Shown here: in pieces, positions 27,521 to 37,231 of the stretch
Layout: every line of letters starts with the position of its first letter
Position numbering within the stretch: position 1 is the stretch's first letter
From: Nostoc cf. commune SO-36
GTDB lineage: Bacteria > Cyanobacteriota > Cyanobacteriia > Cyanobacteriales > Nostocaceae
Length of the DNA stretch: 64,000 nucleotides
Direction: 5' to 3'
NCBI RefSeq assembly: GCF_023734775.1
Contig: NZ_AP025732.1
Coordinates: forward strand, 248,001-312,000
Program-made: the position numbers and the translations under genes
The notes under the pieces: generated by a model
What the model saw: only the letters and a program-made list of their open reading frames with translations
What the model was told of the DNA's origin: nothing
The model's database searches: none

Positions 27521-29040
27521 ATGTTTTTATACAATATTATTACACAAACTTCTTGTATGTTGAGTAAATTAATCCTCAGTAGAAGCTTGTATTTAGTAAC
27601 AGCCAGCATTTTAGCTGTAGTAATAGCTACGCTTCATCCCTTCAATTTTTTACTTGTAAATAATTTTTCTATACAAACAATTACTGCGAGTTTTGATAAT
27701 GCAAGTTCTTTTGAAGACTTGGTAAACAATATTTTACTATTTATACCTTTAGGGTTTAGTTATACTGCTTTCTTGCAGAACAGAAAGATAAAGCCGATAA
27801 ACAAATTTCTTAAACTGATAATTATCAGTGCTGGCTTATCACTTACAGTTGAAATTTTACAAATATTTTTGCCATCACGCTCACCTACTCCTGCTGATAT
27901 TGCCAATAATACTCTAGGTGGAATTTTCGGCATGATTTGTTTTTATATATGGCATTCACAAAGCTTTATATATATCTTATCTTCTGTAAATAATTGGAAA
28001 TTAAGTAACTCGAATAAGAAAATAGCAGTATTATTTTTAACATATATAGTAATGTCATTTTTAATGACCTTACCTTGGAAAGCGACTATATATCTTAGTA
28101 ATTGGACTCCAACCTATCCATTATTGCTTGGTAATGAAACAACAGGTGATAAACCTTGGCGTGGATATATTTCAGATTTACACATTGCCGATCGAGCAGT
28201 TAGCAAAAAATCAGCTTTCCGAATTATTTGATAGTCAAGATTATTTGAAGATTTTCGGAGATTCTTTAATAACTTCTTATCAATTTACTAATAAAAGAGA
28301 CTTTCAGGATAATACTAGACAACTTCCTGAACTTTTGCCACAAGGACAGTCATCACATATTGTAGATAGTCAAGGTGTTGCTTTGAGTTCTAGTTATTGG
28401 TTAAAAACGGGAACTCCTGCAACCTTATTGAACAAAAGGATACGTAAAAACTCTCAATTTACAATAATTACTACTGTTGCTACTGCTGATATAAATCAAA
28501 TAGGCCCTGCACGTATAATCTCAATTTCATCTGGTATTCTGCGCCGCAATTTTACGTTAGGACAGCAACAAAACGATCTGGATTTACGCATACGAACACC
28601 GCTCACTGGAGAAAATGCTACAGATATTAAATTAAGTATTCCTGGAATTTTTGCAAATACTAATACTCATAATATAGTTCTCACTTATTCTAAAGCTAAT
28701 ATCCAGGTATATGTAGACAATGTACAAAATTATTACTCTTTGAATTTACTTGAAATTAATACCGAAAGAGCAGAAGCTATTGTACTATGCACTAACCTTT
28801 ATTCCTTTAGGAATTTGCTTAACATTTCTAACTATTATCGCCAGAAAAAAAATAACTTTTTACAGGCTGTTGTTTCCTAGTGGGATATTATTACCTTCTC
28901 TAATAGTAGAAAGCATTTTGGTAATTGATACTCATAAAAGTATAAGTTTGACAAATATCTTACTGGGGATACTTTTTACAAGTGGTACTATGTTGATATT
29001 AAGAATAAGGGCTTTAGAGTTGCTTAAAAAGCAATTTTAA
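27521..29040 (+). pseudogene. VanZ-LamG membrane protein gene with two frameshifts
   Basis: Three consecutive frames make one protein of about 500 aa. The first (to about 28205) has a VanZ-like membrane domain with FEDLVNNILLFIPLGF and SLTVEILQIFLPSRSPTPAD. The second (about 28205-28755) has a beta-rich LamG/concanavalin-like domain with FTIITTVATADINQIGPARI and NIQVYVDNV. The third (to 29040) has C-terminal membrane helices starting PKEQKLLYYALTFIPLGICL. The first shift lies near a run of six A (about 28205), the second near 28755. VanZ-LamG fusions of this layout occur in cyanobacteria. Two independent shifts make a programmed event unlikely. Confidence 0.75.
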
Positions 29041-29353
29041 AATGAATCGTTTGCTATATCCGATTCTTTTTGAAATTTTAAATGTGTCGAAAAGTTACAC
29101 GATCGCTGTACCCTAGTGTGTAAGCCACACATAGCACTCTGTGGTAAGTTTAGGTATTTATACAATAGCAAGAGCGATCAGCTACGCTGGGTGGAACGCC
29201 ATCGCCTGAAAGCAGTGGTTTAAAAAATCTGATACCTTTATTGCAAATTGTAACGACGCTGTGATATGCTGATGTTACGAAATAAATGCCTTTGTATTGA
29301 TTGAATAGTTAGCAGATTGCTTCAAAAGATAGTTGAGCTTTTAATAATTGAAA
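29041..29353. other. intergenic region between convergent genes
   Basis: No gene. Contains ctagtgtgtaagccacacatag, a short imperfect palindrome near 29113-29135 that may be a weak terminator. Confidence 0.35.
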
Positions 29354-30686
29354 CTATTCATTCATACTTCTATATGTAGCTACTGCTGAAGGTGAAATCC
29401 GACTGAGATATCGAAATATCCAATATTTAAAAATTGCATCTAGAATGACTGGGAATGTAGCAATAAATAAATATATCAAATCTCGATTTTCTGGCAAACC
29501 AAAGTGCTGTAAAATACCTTCTAGCAAGACTTCCCAACCATGAGTAGAGTGGAAGCCAACAAAAATGTCTGTAGATAGAATAATTATAAAAGCTTTAGCA
29601 CTATCACTCAAACCGTAAATAATTTCATCTAAAAAGGATTTAAGAACTTTAATTTCTTTTTGACTATTGGCAACCACAAATGCAAAACTAATCAACGATC
29701 CAATATCAGCAAAAATGTTTGCGATCGCATCAACACTTTTAGCCTTGTATTCTTTAGCTAATTCCAAAGATTTTTCTTTAATTGAATTATTTATTTCTTC
29801 TTGGGAAGGAGTAGAACCTTCATTAATTAACTTCTCGAAACTAATTCTCTTCTCAAAAAAATCAATTTCTTTAAATAATTCTTCTTCTTGCTGATAATTC
29901 AAAAATATTTCTATTTTATTTGCACTCTGTAAATGATTCACAATTGGACTAAATACAAATGTTTTAGATAATTGTTGAGTCAGCAAAGGAACAATAGCGA
30001 GTAATATAACAAATCTTAATGCTATTCGTGTCCGAGTTTTAGATTTTTGAAATTCTTGAATAATTTGTGCTTCGGAATTCGGATCTAAATCTCTTCCTAT
30101 TCTTCTAGCTGTTCTAAAAATAGACCTCGGTAACACACTAGATTCGTTAAGCAAAAACTTGCGACGAACAACTGAATTGGTCGCAGGTAATTTTTGCATA
30201 TCTGTTTTTAAATTAGAATCAGCCTTCAGGATGTCAGTTTCAGCTAATGTTCTAGATGATTGATCTTTATATCGTGACACAACTTTGTCAATGAAGGCTA
30301 ATTGTTCAAGAACATTCAGTGATTCATGATTTGTTTTCTTCATCTGGATATACTTTATTTGAATCATGAAAGCTTTGATGTGATGTAATTTCTTTAACAT
30401 GAGTAATGGATTCAGGAAGAATAGAACTCGTAACCTTAAATTCCAGTAATCGTAATTGGATAATTTGCAAATGCTTATTTAAACTAGTTTGGAAATAAGC
30501 AAATACATTATTACTAATACTAGAGTTAGGAGATATTTTTTCTCCATGAAAATATTCATTTTCTATATCTCTAATTCCTAAAGCAGCACTATAAGCCTGC
30601 TCCAAAGCTCTACTATGAGTACTAAATAACCATTGGGTAGCAAGACGGTAATAAGATTTTATTTTGAGAGGTAATGATATTTTCAT
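29354..30686 (-). pseudogene. pxcA: proton extrusion protein PxcA/CemA gene with a frameshift
   Basis: PxcA takes part in light-dependent proton extrusion at the cytoplasmic membrane and is homologous to chloroplast CemA. The N-terminal part (30324-30686) reads RALEQAYSAALGIRDIENEY and later AYFQTSLNKHLQIIQLRLLEF, as in PxcA. The C-terminal part (to 29354) has the CemA domain: RIALRFVILLAIVPLLTQQL, then DIGSLISFAFVVAN and FHSTHGWEVLLEGILQHFGLP. The two overlap in different frames between 30324 and 30400. Joined they give about 445 aa, the usual size, so a one-base change in the linker has split the gene. If both halves are translated separately, an active complex is not excluded. Confidence 0.72.
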
Positions 30687-30942
30687 GAGGAATTCTCCAA
30701 AAGTTGAGAGATTAAGGAGCTACATCAAATTAAGATTATTGGGACTTAGTGAAATAGGACGGAAAAATCATGCACAATTCTTCCCAACAGCATATCTTTT
30801 CAGCAGATGGATTATTGCGACTTTATTTATTCGCTTTTTTAGCGTTTTTTACCTTAAAACTTATCGCTAATTTCCTCTGACAACTAAAATTTGAAGTTAG
30901 CGATAAATTCTTATATCAGCAAGAAAAGCTACGCCATAAAAA

Positions 30943-31810
30943 TTACCGGAATAGCAAGACAGGAATATGACTACTTCGCAGTATTTGTGCTGTCGGTGCT
31001 ACCAATAACTAAATGACGGATAACGGTTGTGCCCGTAGGCCTCCCATAATCAGTAAATTGATGTTTTGGGCTTCTACGTAGCTGGCTATTTCCTGTTCTG
31101 GATTACACTTGTGTAAGTTTACAGATTGGCGTAAAACCACCTGCTGCTAATTGGTGTTGAGCAGTTTGCAAGTAAGACTTGTGCTGCTTCATCCCCAGGT
31201 TTTTTAGCCACAGTCAGCAAATGTAACTCCAACCCTTTAAAAACGGGCGAGGTAACTAAAAACTCCAACGCTTTTTGGCAACTCTTACCGCCATCGTTAG
31301 CTAAAAGAATGCGGTTAATCGGCTGATAATTGTGTGATGTCACAAAGCTTGGCTTATTGCTAGAACGCAATACCCGTTCTACGTTTGCACCCAAATGTCC
31401 TGAAGCAAACTCGGCATTTTCACCGCGTTTACCCAATATCACTAAATCAGCCTGGGCTTCAAATTCATGGAAACTATCTACCAAAAAGCCAGTGTGATTA
31501 GTGAGTTTCACTTCGCTTATTCCTTGCTGTGCAAAAAACTGTTCTGCTGCTTGCAAGATAAGTTGGGCTTTGTGAAGGTTGATTTTGGCTTTTTCGTGTT
31601 CTAAATCTACTAACTGGTTTAGAAGTTCGCGGGAAGCATCTATACCTAAACTACCGCTAAAATCTCCAGTAGAAACGGATTTTTGGGCGCGAATATCACT
31701 GACATAAAGGACTTCGATGGAGGCTCCTAAACGCGGTGCTAACCAAGCCGCATATTGATAGCTACTGTGAGAAAAGGAGGAACCATCGTGCAGAGAAGGA
31801 TTTTTTTCAT
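30943..31810 (-). pseudogene. universal stress protein gene, several frameshifts
   Basis: The start MKKILLCT is followed by a lost base; in the next frame come DGSSFSHSSYQYAAWLAPRL and GASIEVLYVSDI, a UspA N-terminus. The longest intact stretch (31119-31556) has LVILGKRGENAEFASGHLGA, an ATP-loop region of the UspA type, and the start of the second Usp repeat (INRILLANDGGKS). The end is broken again, although IRHLVIGST and the final residues can still be read. The intact gene would be a tandem Usp of about 285 aa. It lies directly downstream of the SulP carrier, a common pairing. Confidence 0.75.
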
Positions 31811-31833
31811 TGGTGATGCCCTTAATTGAAAAT

Positions 31834-33315
31834 TTAGTGGCTAGCTAAGTTGTCCAAGCCTGTTGATTTGTCGTGAAGAGCTAATTTTTTGAGTAAGGTA
31901 GCACTAGCTTCATTGAGTCCCACTAGCTCTACTTCTACACCATTGCGACGAAATTTAATCACGACTTTATCAATGGCTGTAACTGCGGCTTGATCCCAAA
32001 TATGGGCATTAGTTAAATCAATTTTTACCCAATCCAAGGTTTCCTGAAAATCAAACGCGGCGATGAATTCTTCTATTGATAAAAAGAATAATGGTCCTGC
32101 AACGTTATATATGCGGTGGTTTTGGTCGGAATTGGGAACTTTGTCAACAAAGACTACTTTGGCAATTTTGCGGGAAAAGAAGACTGTACTCATCACCACG
32201 CCCACAATAACTCCCAGTGCCAAGTTATGGCTAAGTACGGTGATTAAAACTGTTGTCACCATCACAGCAGTTTCACTTCTAGGGACTAGGAGTAAAGTTT
32301 TTAGTGAAGTCCAGCTAAAAGTGCCGATAGCAACCATAATCATGACTGCAACTAGGGAGGCCATGGGGATTTGCTTCACCCAAAATCCTAAGGCCAGAAT
32401 TAAAAACAGTAAAAACACACCTGAAACTAAGGTAGAAAGCCGGGTGCGTCCACCAGAGTTGATGTTAATGACTGACTGCCCAATCATGGCACAACCTGCC
32501 ATTCCCCCAAAGAAACCAGTAATGATATTGGCAATTCCTTGACCTTGAGCTTCTGTGTTTTTATTACTGGGAGTGTCTGTAAGTTCGTCAACTAATGATG
32601 CTGTTAATAATGACTCCAGCAAACCCACAATTGATAAAGTGACTGCATAGGGAAAGATAATCTGGAGTGTTTCTAGGTTGAGTGGTATTTGGGGAAGTTT
32701 GAAAAAGGGTAAAGTTGTAGGTAATTCACCCATATCACCTACGGTGGGAACATCAATTTTACCAATGATAGAAATGGCTGTCAGAACAATAATGGCAACT
32801 AATGGCGACGGTACGGCTTTGGTAAATCGAGGTAATACATAAATGATGGCTAAACCGCCAGCTACCATAGGATATACTTGCCACGGTACATTTGTTAACT
32901 GCGGTAACTGTGCCATGAAGATGAGAACGGCTAGGGCATTGACAAAGCCAATCATTACAGCGCGGGGAACGTATTTCAGCTTACTACCTAACTTCAACCA
33001 GGCAAAAATGATCTGGAAGATGCCAGTCAAAATTGTGGCGGCGAAAAGATAATCAACCCCGTGTTTTTTCACTAAACTAATTACCAGTAGTGCCATTGCA
33101 CCTGTAGCGGCTGAGATTAAAGCTGGTCTTCCACCGACAAAGGCTGTAACTACGGCAATAATGAATGAGGCGTATAGTCCAACTTTTGGATCTACACCTG
33201 CGATAATAGAAAATGCGATCGCTTCGGGAATTAGTGCTAAGGCAACTAAGACTCCTGATAATATGTCTGTTTTGACATTAGATAACCACTCTCGCTGCAA
33301 AACTGTTGTATTCAA
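31834..33315 (-). CDS. SulP-family anion transporter with STAS domain
   Basis: Secondary carrier of 493 aa for an inorganic anion; in cyanobacteria SulP members carry sulfate or, as BicA, bicarbonate with Na+. The N-terminal membrane domain has about 12-14 segments with [19 protein letters not shown] and [17 protein letters not shown], the usual first signature, then [12 protein letters not shown] short STAS domain with [11 protein letters not shown] and [20 protein letters not shown] covers about residues 400-490. The substrate cannot be read from sequence. The downstream stress-protein gene is broken. Confidence 0.9.
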   Translation of the reverse strand: MNTTVLQREWLSNVKTDILSGVLVALALIPEAIAFSIIAGVDPKVGLYASFIIAVVTAFVGGRPALISAATGAMALLVISLVKKHGVDYLFAATILTGIFQIIFAWLKLGSKLKYVPRAVMIGFVNALAVLIFMAQLPQLTNVPWQVYPMVAGGLAIIYVLPRFTKAVPSPLVAIIVLTAISIIGKIDVPTVGDMGELPTTLPFFKLPQIPLNLETLQIIFPYAVTLSIVGLLESLLTASLVDELTDTPSNKNTEAQGQGIANIITGFFGGMAGCAMIGQSVININSGGRTRLSTLVSGVFLLFLILALGFWVKQIPMASLVAVMIMVAIGTFSWTSLKTLLLVPRSETAVMVTTVLITVLSHNLALGVIVGVVMSTVFFSRKIAKVVFVDKVPNSDQNHRIYNVAGPLFFLSIEEFIAAFDFQETLDWVKIDLTNAHIWDQAAVTAIDKVVIKFRRNGVEVELVGLNEASATLLKKLALHDKSTGLDNLASH

Positions 33316-34020
33316 ATCATCCTCCGCTTTGGTTCAATTTAGGACACAGGAAAATACACAGAGAACACGTTCCTATCCCATTGTTTTGTCTGGTGAGAGT
33401 TTCACAGGCAGAGCAAGCTTTGCATGGTTTGAATCTCAATGACCATACGTAAAACTTCTAACTCACAAGTGAGATTTATATCTTGATTTCTGCTAATAAA
33501 TAAAGGTCAAAATACCCCAGGATAGTTTTCATTTTAGGTCATTAAAAGCTTCTAGTTCTTTTAACTGGTTTGTATGGGTTTCAAAGAAAAATAGTTTAAA
33601 TTCTCACAATTAAACTATCTTTCATCACCAATAATCAGTTAATTAAGTAAGTCTTTCTAAACGATTCCTGCTTTACAAAAACCGCTTAAGAATATTTTGG
33701 AAGCAGATTTAGACCGACCTAATCACTTCAAACCACACTAGAAACTTGATGCGTTCAATTCCATCCTGAAAGATTTAGCTAAACCTTCAGGGTGGACAGT
33801 TTCGTTGTGTAATAGTGACTATAACCTTCTCTGGTCTTAACATCTGACTTGATTTTACCAATTAGTAAAAGGCTAACAATAATTGTTGGAAGGGAGTTTT
33901 ACGATCACCCTCTACTATATCACATAAATCTTAACATTGGCAATAAAAATATAAAAAACAATCCAAAAAAGTAAAAAGCTCCTATATTGCATATTTAAAT
34001 ACTGACAAAATTTAATATTT
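33316..34020. other. intergenic region upstream of the SulP gene
   Basis: 700 bases with no coding frame that I can support. It presumably contains the SulP promoter on the minus strand; I see no clear regulatory palindrome. Confidence 0.4.
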
Positions 34021-34465
34021 ATGATATCTACAAGCTTTTAGATTTAGCCAATGGGCGAGTTTTACTATTCCATCTCAGTGGGCCGATGATTTTCGGTGTT
34101 GCTAAAGCTATTGAGAGAGAACATCGGGCGAGCGCTAATTATGATGTTTTGATTGTCGATTTAGGTGAAGTTACTGTACTAGAATACCGATTCAGTATTC
34201 AAAATCATGACCAAAAACTAGGTTTATTGCGGCTGAAACAAGGAATTTTTGCTTGTAGAAGACGTTAAAACAGGGTTTATATGCCTTATGTTTTGTTAAT
34301 GAATCGGTGTTCTAGGCATAACTTCTTCTTTGGCGCTTGAAAATGCGATTTTAGAGGCCATTGATGCAGGGCGGCATGATAGTTGTTGGGGCAACAGGAA
34401 AGGTGAAAAATCGCTTAGAAAAGCTGGGGATTGCAGGTTTAATTCCCGGACACTATAAGAAGTAA
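34021..34465 (+). pseudogene. STAS-domain tail of a second SulP gene, split by a MITE
   Basis: Reads GRVLLFHLSGPMIFGVAKAI and DVLIVDLGEVTVL up to 34179, then is interrupted. After 34312 the same domain resumes as LGITSSLALENAILEAIDAG and, after a further frameshift, IVVGATGKVKNRLEKLGIAG with a stop at 34465. This is the C-terminal STAS domain of a SulP carrier of the longer type, different from the one at 31834. The membrane part is absent. Only a fossil. Confidence 0.78.
34179..34315. mobile_element. MITE-like element inside the STAS fragment (34183-34311)
   Basis: About 129 bp between two copies of ctag (34179-34182 and 34312-34315). Ends are inverted: aataccgattca on the left and the reverse complement of tgaatcggtgtt on the right, 11 of 12 matching. 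Removing it and one ctag joins V-L to G-I-T in frame within the STAS domain. The short duplication (ctag, or ta) resembles IS630/Tc1-type insertion. Confidence 0.72.
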
Positions 34466-34698
34466 GAAGTTTTTACTCATTACTCATTACTCATTACTTC
34501 TCTTCTGCTCCATCAAACGCCTTGAGCTTGTGAGAAATGCGGGTATCCCTCTACAGACACCTGGGCATGGAGTTTCCCGTCGCTTTCAATAAAACTATTT
34601 CAAGAAAACTGCTAGCAAAATTTAATATCTCTCACTTTCTGTTCACTTTTGTGATCAATACTAGAGTCAACACGATAGACAAAAAGGAGTATTATATT

Positions 34699-35353
34699 AT
34701 GTTTATCTCTGATTCTACTTTTGAATCGTTCACTAGTCAGGATAATTAAACTATTCTCAGACTCTAATTTTAAGTCTTTAAATGAGAAGATTTTGTTTCC
34801 CATCAGAATCCACTATCTCACTCAAATGCTTGCTCCCTATTTTGCAGAAAGCCAGATGATTCTAGATTTGGGTACTTCTAACGGCTCCTTAGCAGCCAGC
34901 ATCAAAAAAGAATTATCTAAAAACTCTCTTGCTCCACAAATTATTGGTTGTGATACCCATGTTCAGCCAGAAACTTTTATTCCAATAGTCCATTACGATG
35001 GCTATACTCTTCCTTCTGAAGACAACTACTTCGATAATGTAATGATTATTGATGTGTTTCATCATGCGGACAATGCTCGAAGGTTGTTAGAGGAAGCAAA
35101 ACGGGTTTCTAGACAACACATTTTAATCAAGGATCACTACTGGAAAAGCTCTAAAGATTTCACCAGTTTAAAATTTGCAGACTACATCGGTAATTAACCC
35201 TACGGTATTAATCTACCTTATTCCTTTTTAACTGAGGAAAATTGGAATAACATGATTGATCAAGTTGGACTAAAGGTTTTGGAGTCTCGCAAATTTCGAT
35301 ATAATCTCGTTGATCCCTGTAGGCATATTCTGTTCAAGCTGAAAGTTCTCTAA
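34699..35353 (+). pseudogene. class I SAM methyltransferase (copy B) with frameshift and stop
   Basis: Starts MFISDSTFESFTS, loses frame near 34735 where one extra base is present compared with copy A, then reads ILFPIRIHYLTQMLAPYF and MILDLGTSNGSLAASI (SAM motif I). NVMIIDVFHHADNARRLLEE follows, and the frame meets a stop at 35195 inside ADYIGN-PYGINLPYS. The remaining frame continues ENWNNMIDQVGLKVLES to 35353. Restored, it would be about 217 aa, a small methyltransferase. It may act on a polyketide, quinone or sugar, but the substrate cannot be told. Confidence 0.75.
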
Positions 35354-35470
35354 TTTGCATACTCAAATAAAACAAAATTCTTGTGTAGGAACCACTACTA
35401 AGTGGGTTTCCTACGTCCCTTCCTTTGCAATTTATTAGTATTTCGATTTTGAATTAGGAAGAAATCTTTT

Positions 35471-36412
35471 ATGGCTCGTTCAGCCTGTCTAATTTTCAAT
35501 GCATTCTCAGGACAAGGCAACCCAGTAACAGAACTGATAGCAATCCGGGCAATTTTGGAACCGGAAATAAATTTAGATATCTGTCCCATTAATAGCAAAG
35601 AAGTTGATCCGGTTCAGTTAACCCATGCAGCTATTAAACGTGGTGCAGAAATGGCGATCGCATCGGGAGGTGATGGCACAGTCTCGGCTGTTGCTGAAGC
35701 ATTGATTGGAACAGGAATTCCTCTTGGCATAATTCCCAGGGGAACTGCCAATGCCTTTGCTACATCTCTAGGTATTCCTTTGGAGATTAAAGCTGCCTGT
35801 GAGACAATTTTACAAGGTTCAACTCATCTGGTAGATGCAGCATTCTGCAATGGAAAACCCATGATCTTGTTAGCCGGTATTGGATTTGAAGCCGAAACTA
35901 TCAAACAAGCCAATCGAGAAGCTAAAAATCGTTTGGGAAAATTGGCTTATATCTTAGCCGGAGTGAAACAATCTTGGTATAATTTTAAACCTTTTCAAAC
36001 TTATATTAAAACTGAAGACCAAACAATTAATTTACAGGCTACAGCCGTGACAATTGCAAATGCAGCACCTGTAACATCATTCTTAGCTCATGGGACTGCG
36101 GGAGTGATTGTAGATGATGGTCTTTTAGATATAACAATTGTTACTTCTTTAAATCGAACAAATGCTCTGTTTGCAGCTTACCATCTCCTGAGAACAGGCT
36201 TTATTGGTACTTCTACTAATCGAGAAGATATTAATTATCTACGGGCAAGAAATATTAGGGTTGAAACACAACCACCACAAAGAGTCGTTTTAGATGGCAA
36301 TTTGATTGGAACAACTCCAGTAGAGATTGAGTGTATTCCCAGAGCTTTAACTATCTTGATGCCTACTATAAATCAGCCAAATTTGGAACATAACTCTATG
36401 ATTTCCAACTAA
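35471..36412 (+). CDS. diacylglycerol/sphingosine kinase-like lipid kinase (YegS/DgkB type)
   Basis: Cytoplasmic lipid kinase of 313 aa with the DAGK catalytic domain. Residues 4-12 read ACLIFNAFSG at the first strand (normally NPxSG), followed by the nucleotide-binding ASGGDGTVSAVAEAL at about 61-75 and GIIPRGTANAFATSLGIP at about 82-99. The C-terminal part has AHGTAGVIVDDGLLDITIV and VVLDGNLIGTTPVEIECIP. These are the usual motifs. It probably phosphorylates diacylglycerol or a related lipid. Monocistronic; an AGGAAG box precedes the ATG. Confidence 0.88.
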   Translation: MARSACLIFNAFSGQGNPVTELIAIRAILEPEINLDICPINSKEVDPVQLTHAAIKRGAEMAIASGGDGTVSAVAEALIGTGIPLGIIPRGTANAFATSLGIPLEIKAACETILQGSTHLVDAAFCNGKPMILLAGIGFEAETIKQANREAKNRLGKLAYILAGVKQSWYNFKPFQTYIKTEDQTINLQATAVTIANAAPVTSFLAHGTAGVIVDDGLLDITIVTSLNRTNALFAAYHLLRTGFIGTSTNREDINYLRARNIRVETQPPQRVVLDGNLIGTTPVEIECIPRALTILMPTINQPNLEHNSMISN

Positions 36413-36556
36413 TATCAAGCGCAATTTGAGCCGCACGAATTCGCAAAGATTCAGCTACACTCTTATTACCTTGTTCTGCTAAAGTTACTGCAACTTGTTC
36501 TATTAAAAGCTAATGCACATTTCAATTGCAGAGGTTTTCGTCAAGGCAGTAAAGAT

Positions 36557-36604
36557 TAAAAAAAAGTCCACAGTCGAGTTATTGTTTAGTGCTGACTGTG
36601 GACT
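36557..36604 (-). terminator. rho-independent terminator-like hairpin, minus strand
   Basis: agtccacagtc at 36565-36575 pairs perfectly with gactgtggact at 36594-36604. On the minus strand it is followed by a run of eight T (36557-36564). It would stop transcripts coming leftward from the rca side. Confidence 0.7.
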
Positions 36605-36699
36605 CTGAACAACCACAAGAGAAGTTTTTCTTACAGCAGTTTTCAGGTATTTAGACCACGGCTGAGACGGGCAATGGTGAGTAGGGAGTGGTGTAGGTG

Positions 36700-37180
36700 A
36701 CATACTCCTACACTGATTGCAAGCAATACAGTGTAGGCTTCTCAGAGACTCCCGGTATCCCGTCGGACGTTAACTGAGCTTTGTTTTGAGTCCACGAGAT
36801 GCCCCTCCGCAGACTTTGAACAAGTACTAAAAAGTATGTTCTTACCTTAGTACCGCTAGAATTTTACCCATTCACGGAAGCGATACAAAAATATCTATTC
36901 TTGAATGGAACCCTATATTCTAGATTGTCTAGGTTCAGTGTACAGCCAGCATTTTCTGGCAATGCCAGTACTTACGTACAATACCATATTTCTCTCAAGA
37001 AATATAATAAATATAGGTCATGGTTCGACATAGTAATTAATGTATTTTGGCGTAGCCAAAATACATTAATTACTATATCTCTCCACTCCCGCGTATTCAT
37101 GAGCCAGCGCTGTAGACGGGTTTCCCGTCGCAGGCGACTGGCATCCCCACACTCCTAAAAGTGAGATGTGGGACTTCTAC
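36700..37180 (-). mobile_element. IS200/IS605 (TnpB-type) remnant without transposase
   Basis: Read on the minus strand, 36820-36700 contains gggataccgggagtctctga then gaagcctacactg with an inverted partner cagtgtagg and the ending agtatgtcacc. This is the typical right end (including the omega-RNA part) of cyanobacterial TnpB elements. At the other side, 37110-37175, a hairpin cccacactc ... gagatgtggg with gggtttcccgtcgcaggcg may be the left end. No tnpA or tnpB remains. Boundaries are approximate. Confidence 0.5.
37030..37076. repeat. perfect 22-bp inverted repeat with 3-base loop
   Basis: atagtaattaatgtattttg plus gc at 37030-37051 is exactly mirrored at 37055-37076 around gta. It lies within the presumed IS605 remnant and is A/T-rich with no following T-run, so it is probably a repeat rather than a terminator. 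Confidence 0.85.
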
Positions 37181-37231
37181 TAAAAAAGTTAAATTACTTG
37201 AAAAGCGCTGTAAATGACTAGGAGTTTATTA

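Noticed and set aside
28205..28215. Programmed frameshift in the VanZ-LamG gene
   Set aside because: A second, unrelated shift at about 28755 makes decay the simpler explanation.
32063..32542. 159-codon frame antisense to SulP
   Set aside because: Shadow of the well-supported SulP gene.
36901..37158. 85-codon plus-strand frame
   Set aside because: It passes through a perfect palindrome and the IS605-like end, so its translation is repeat-derived.
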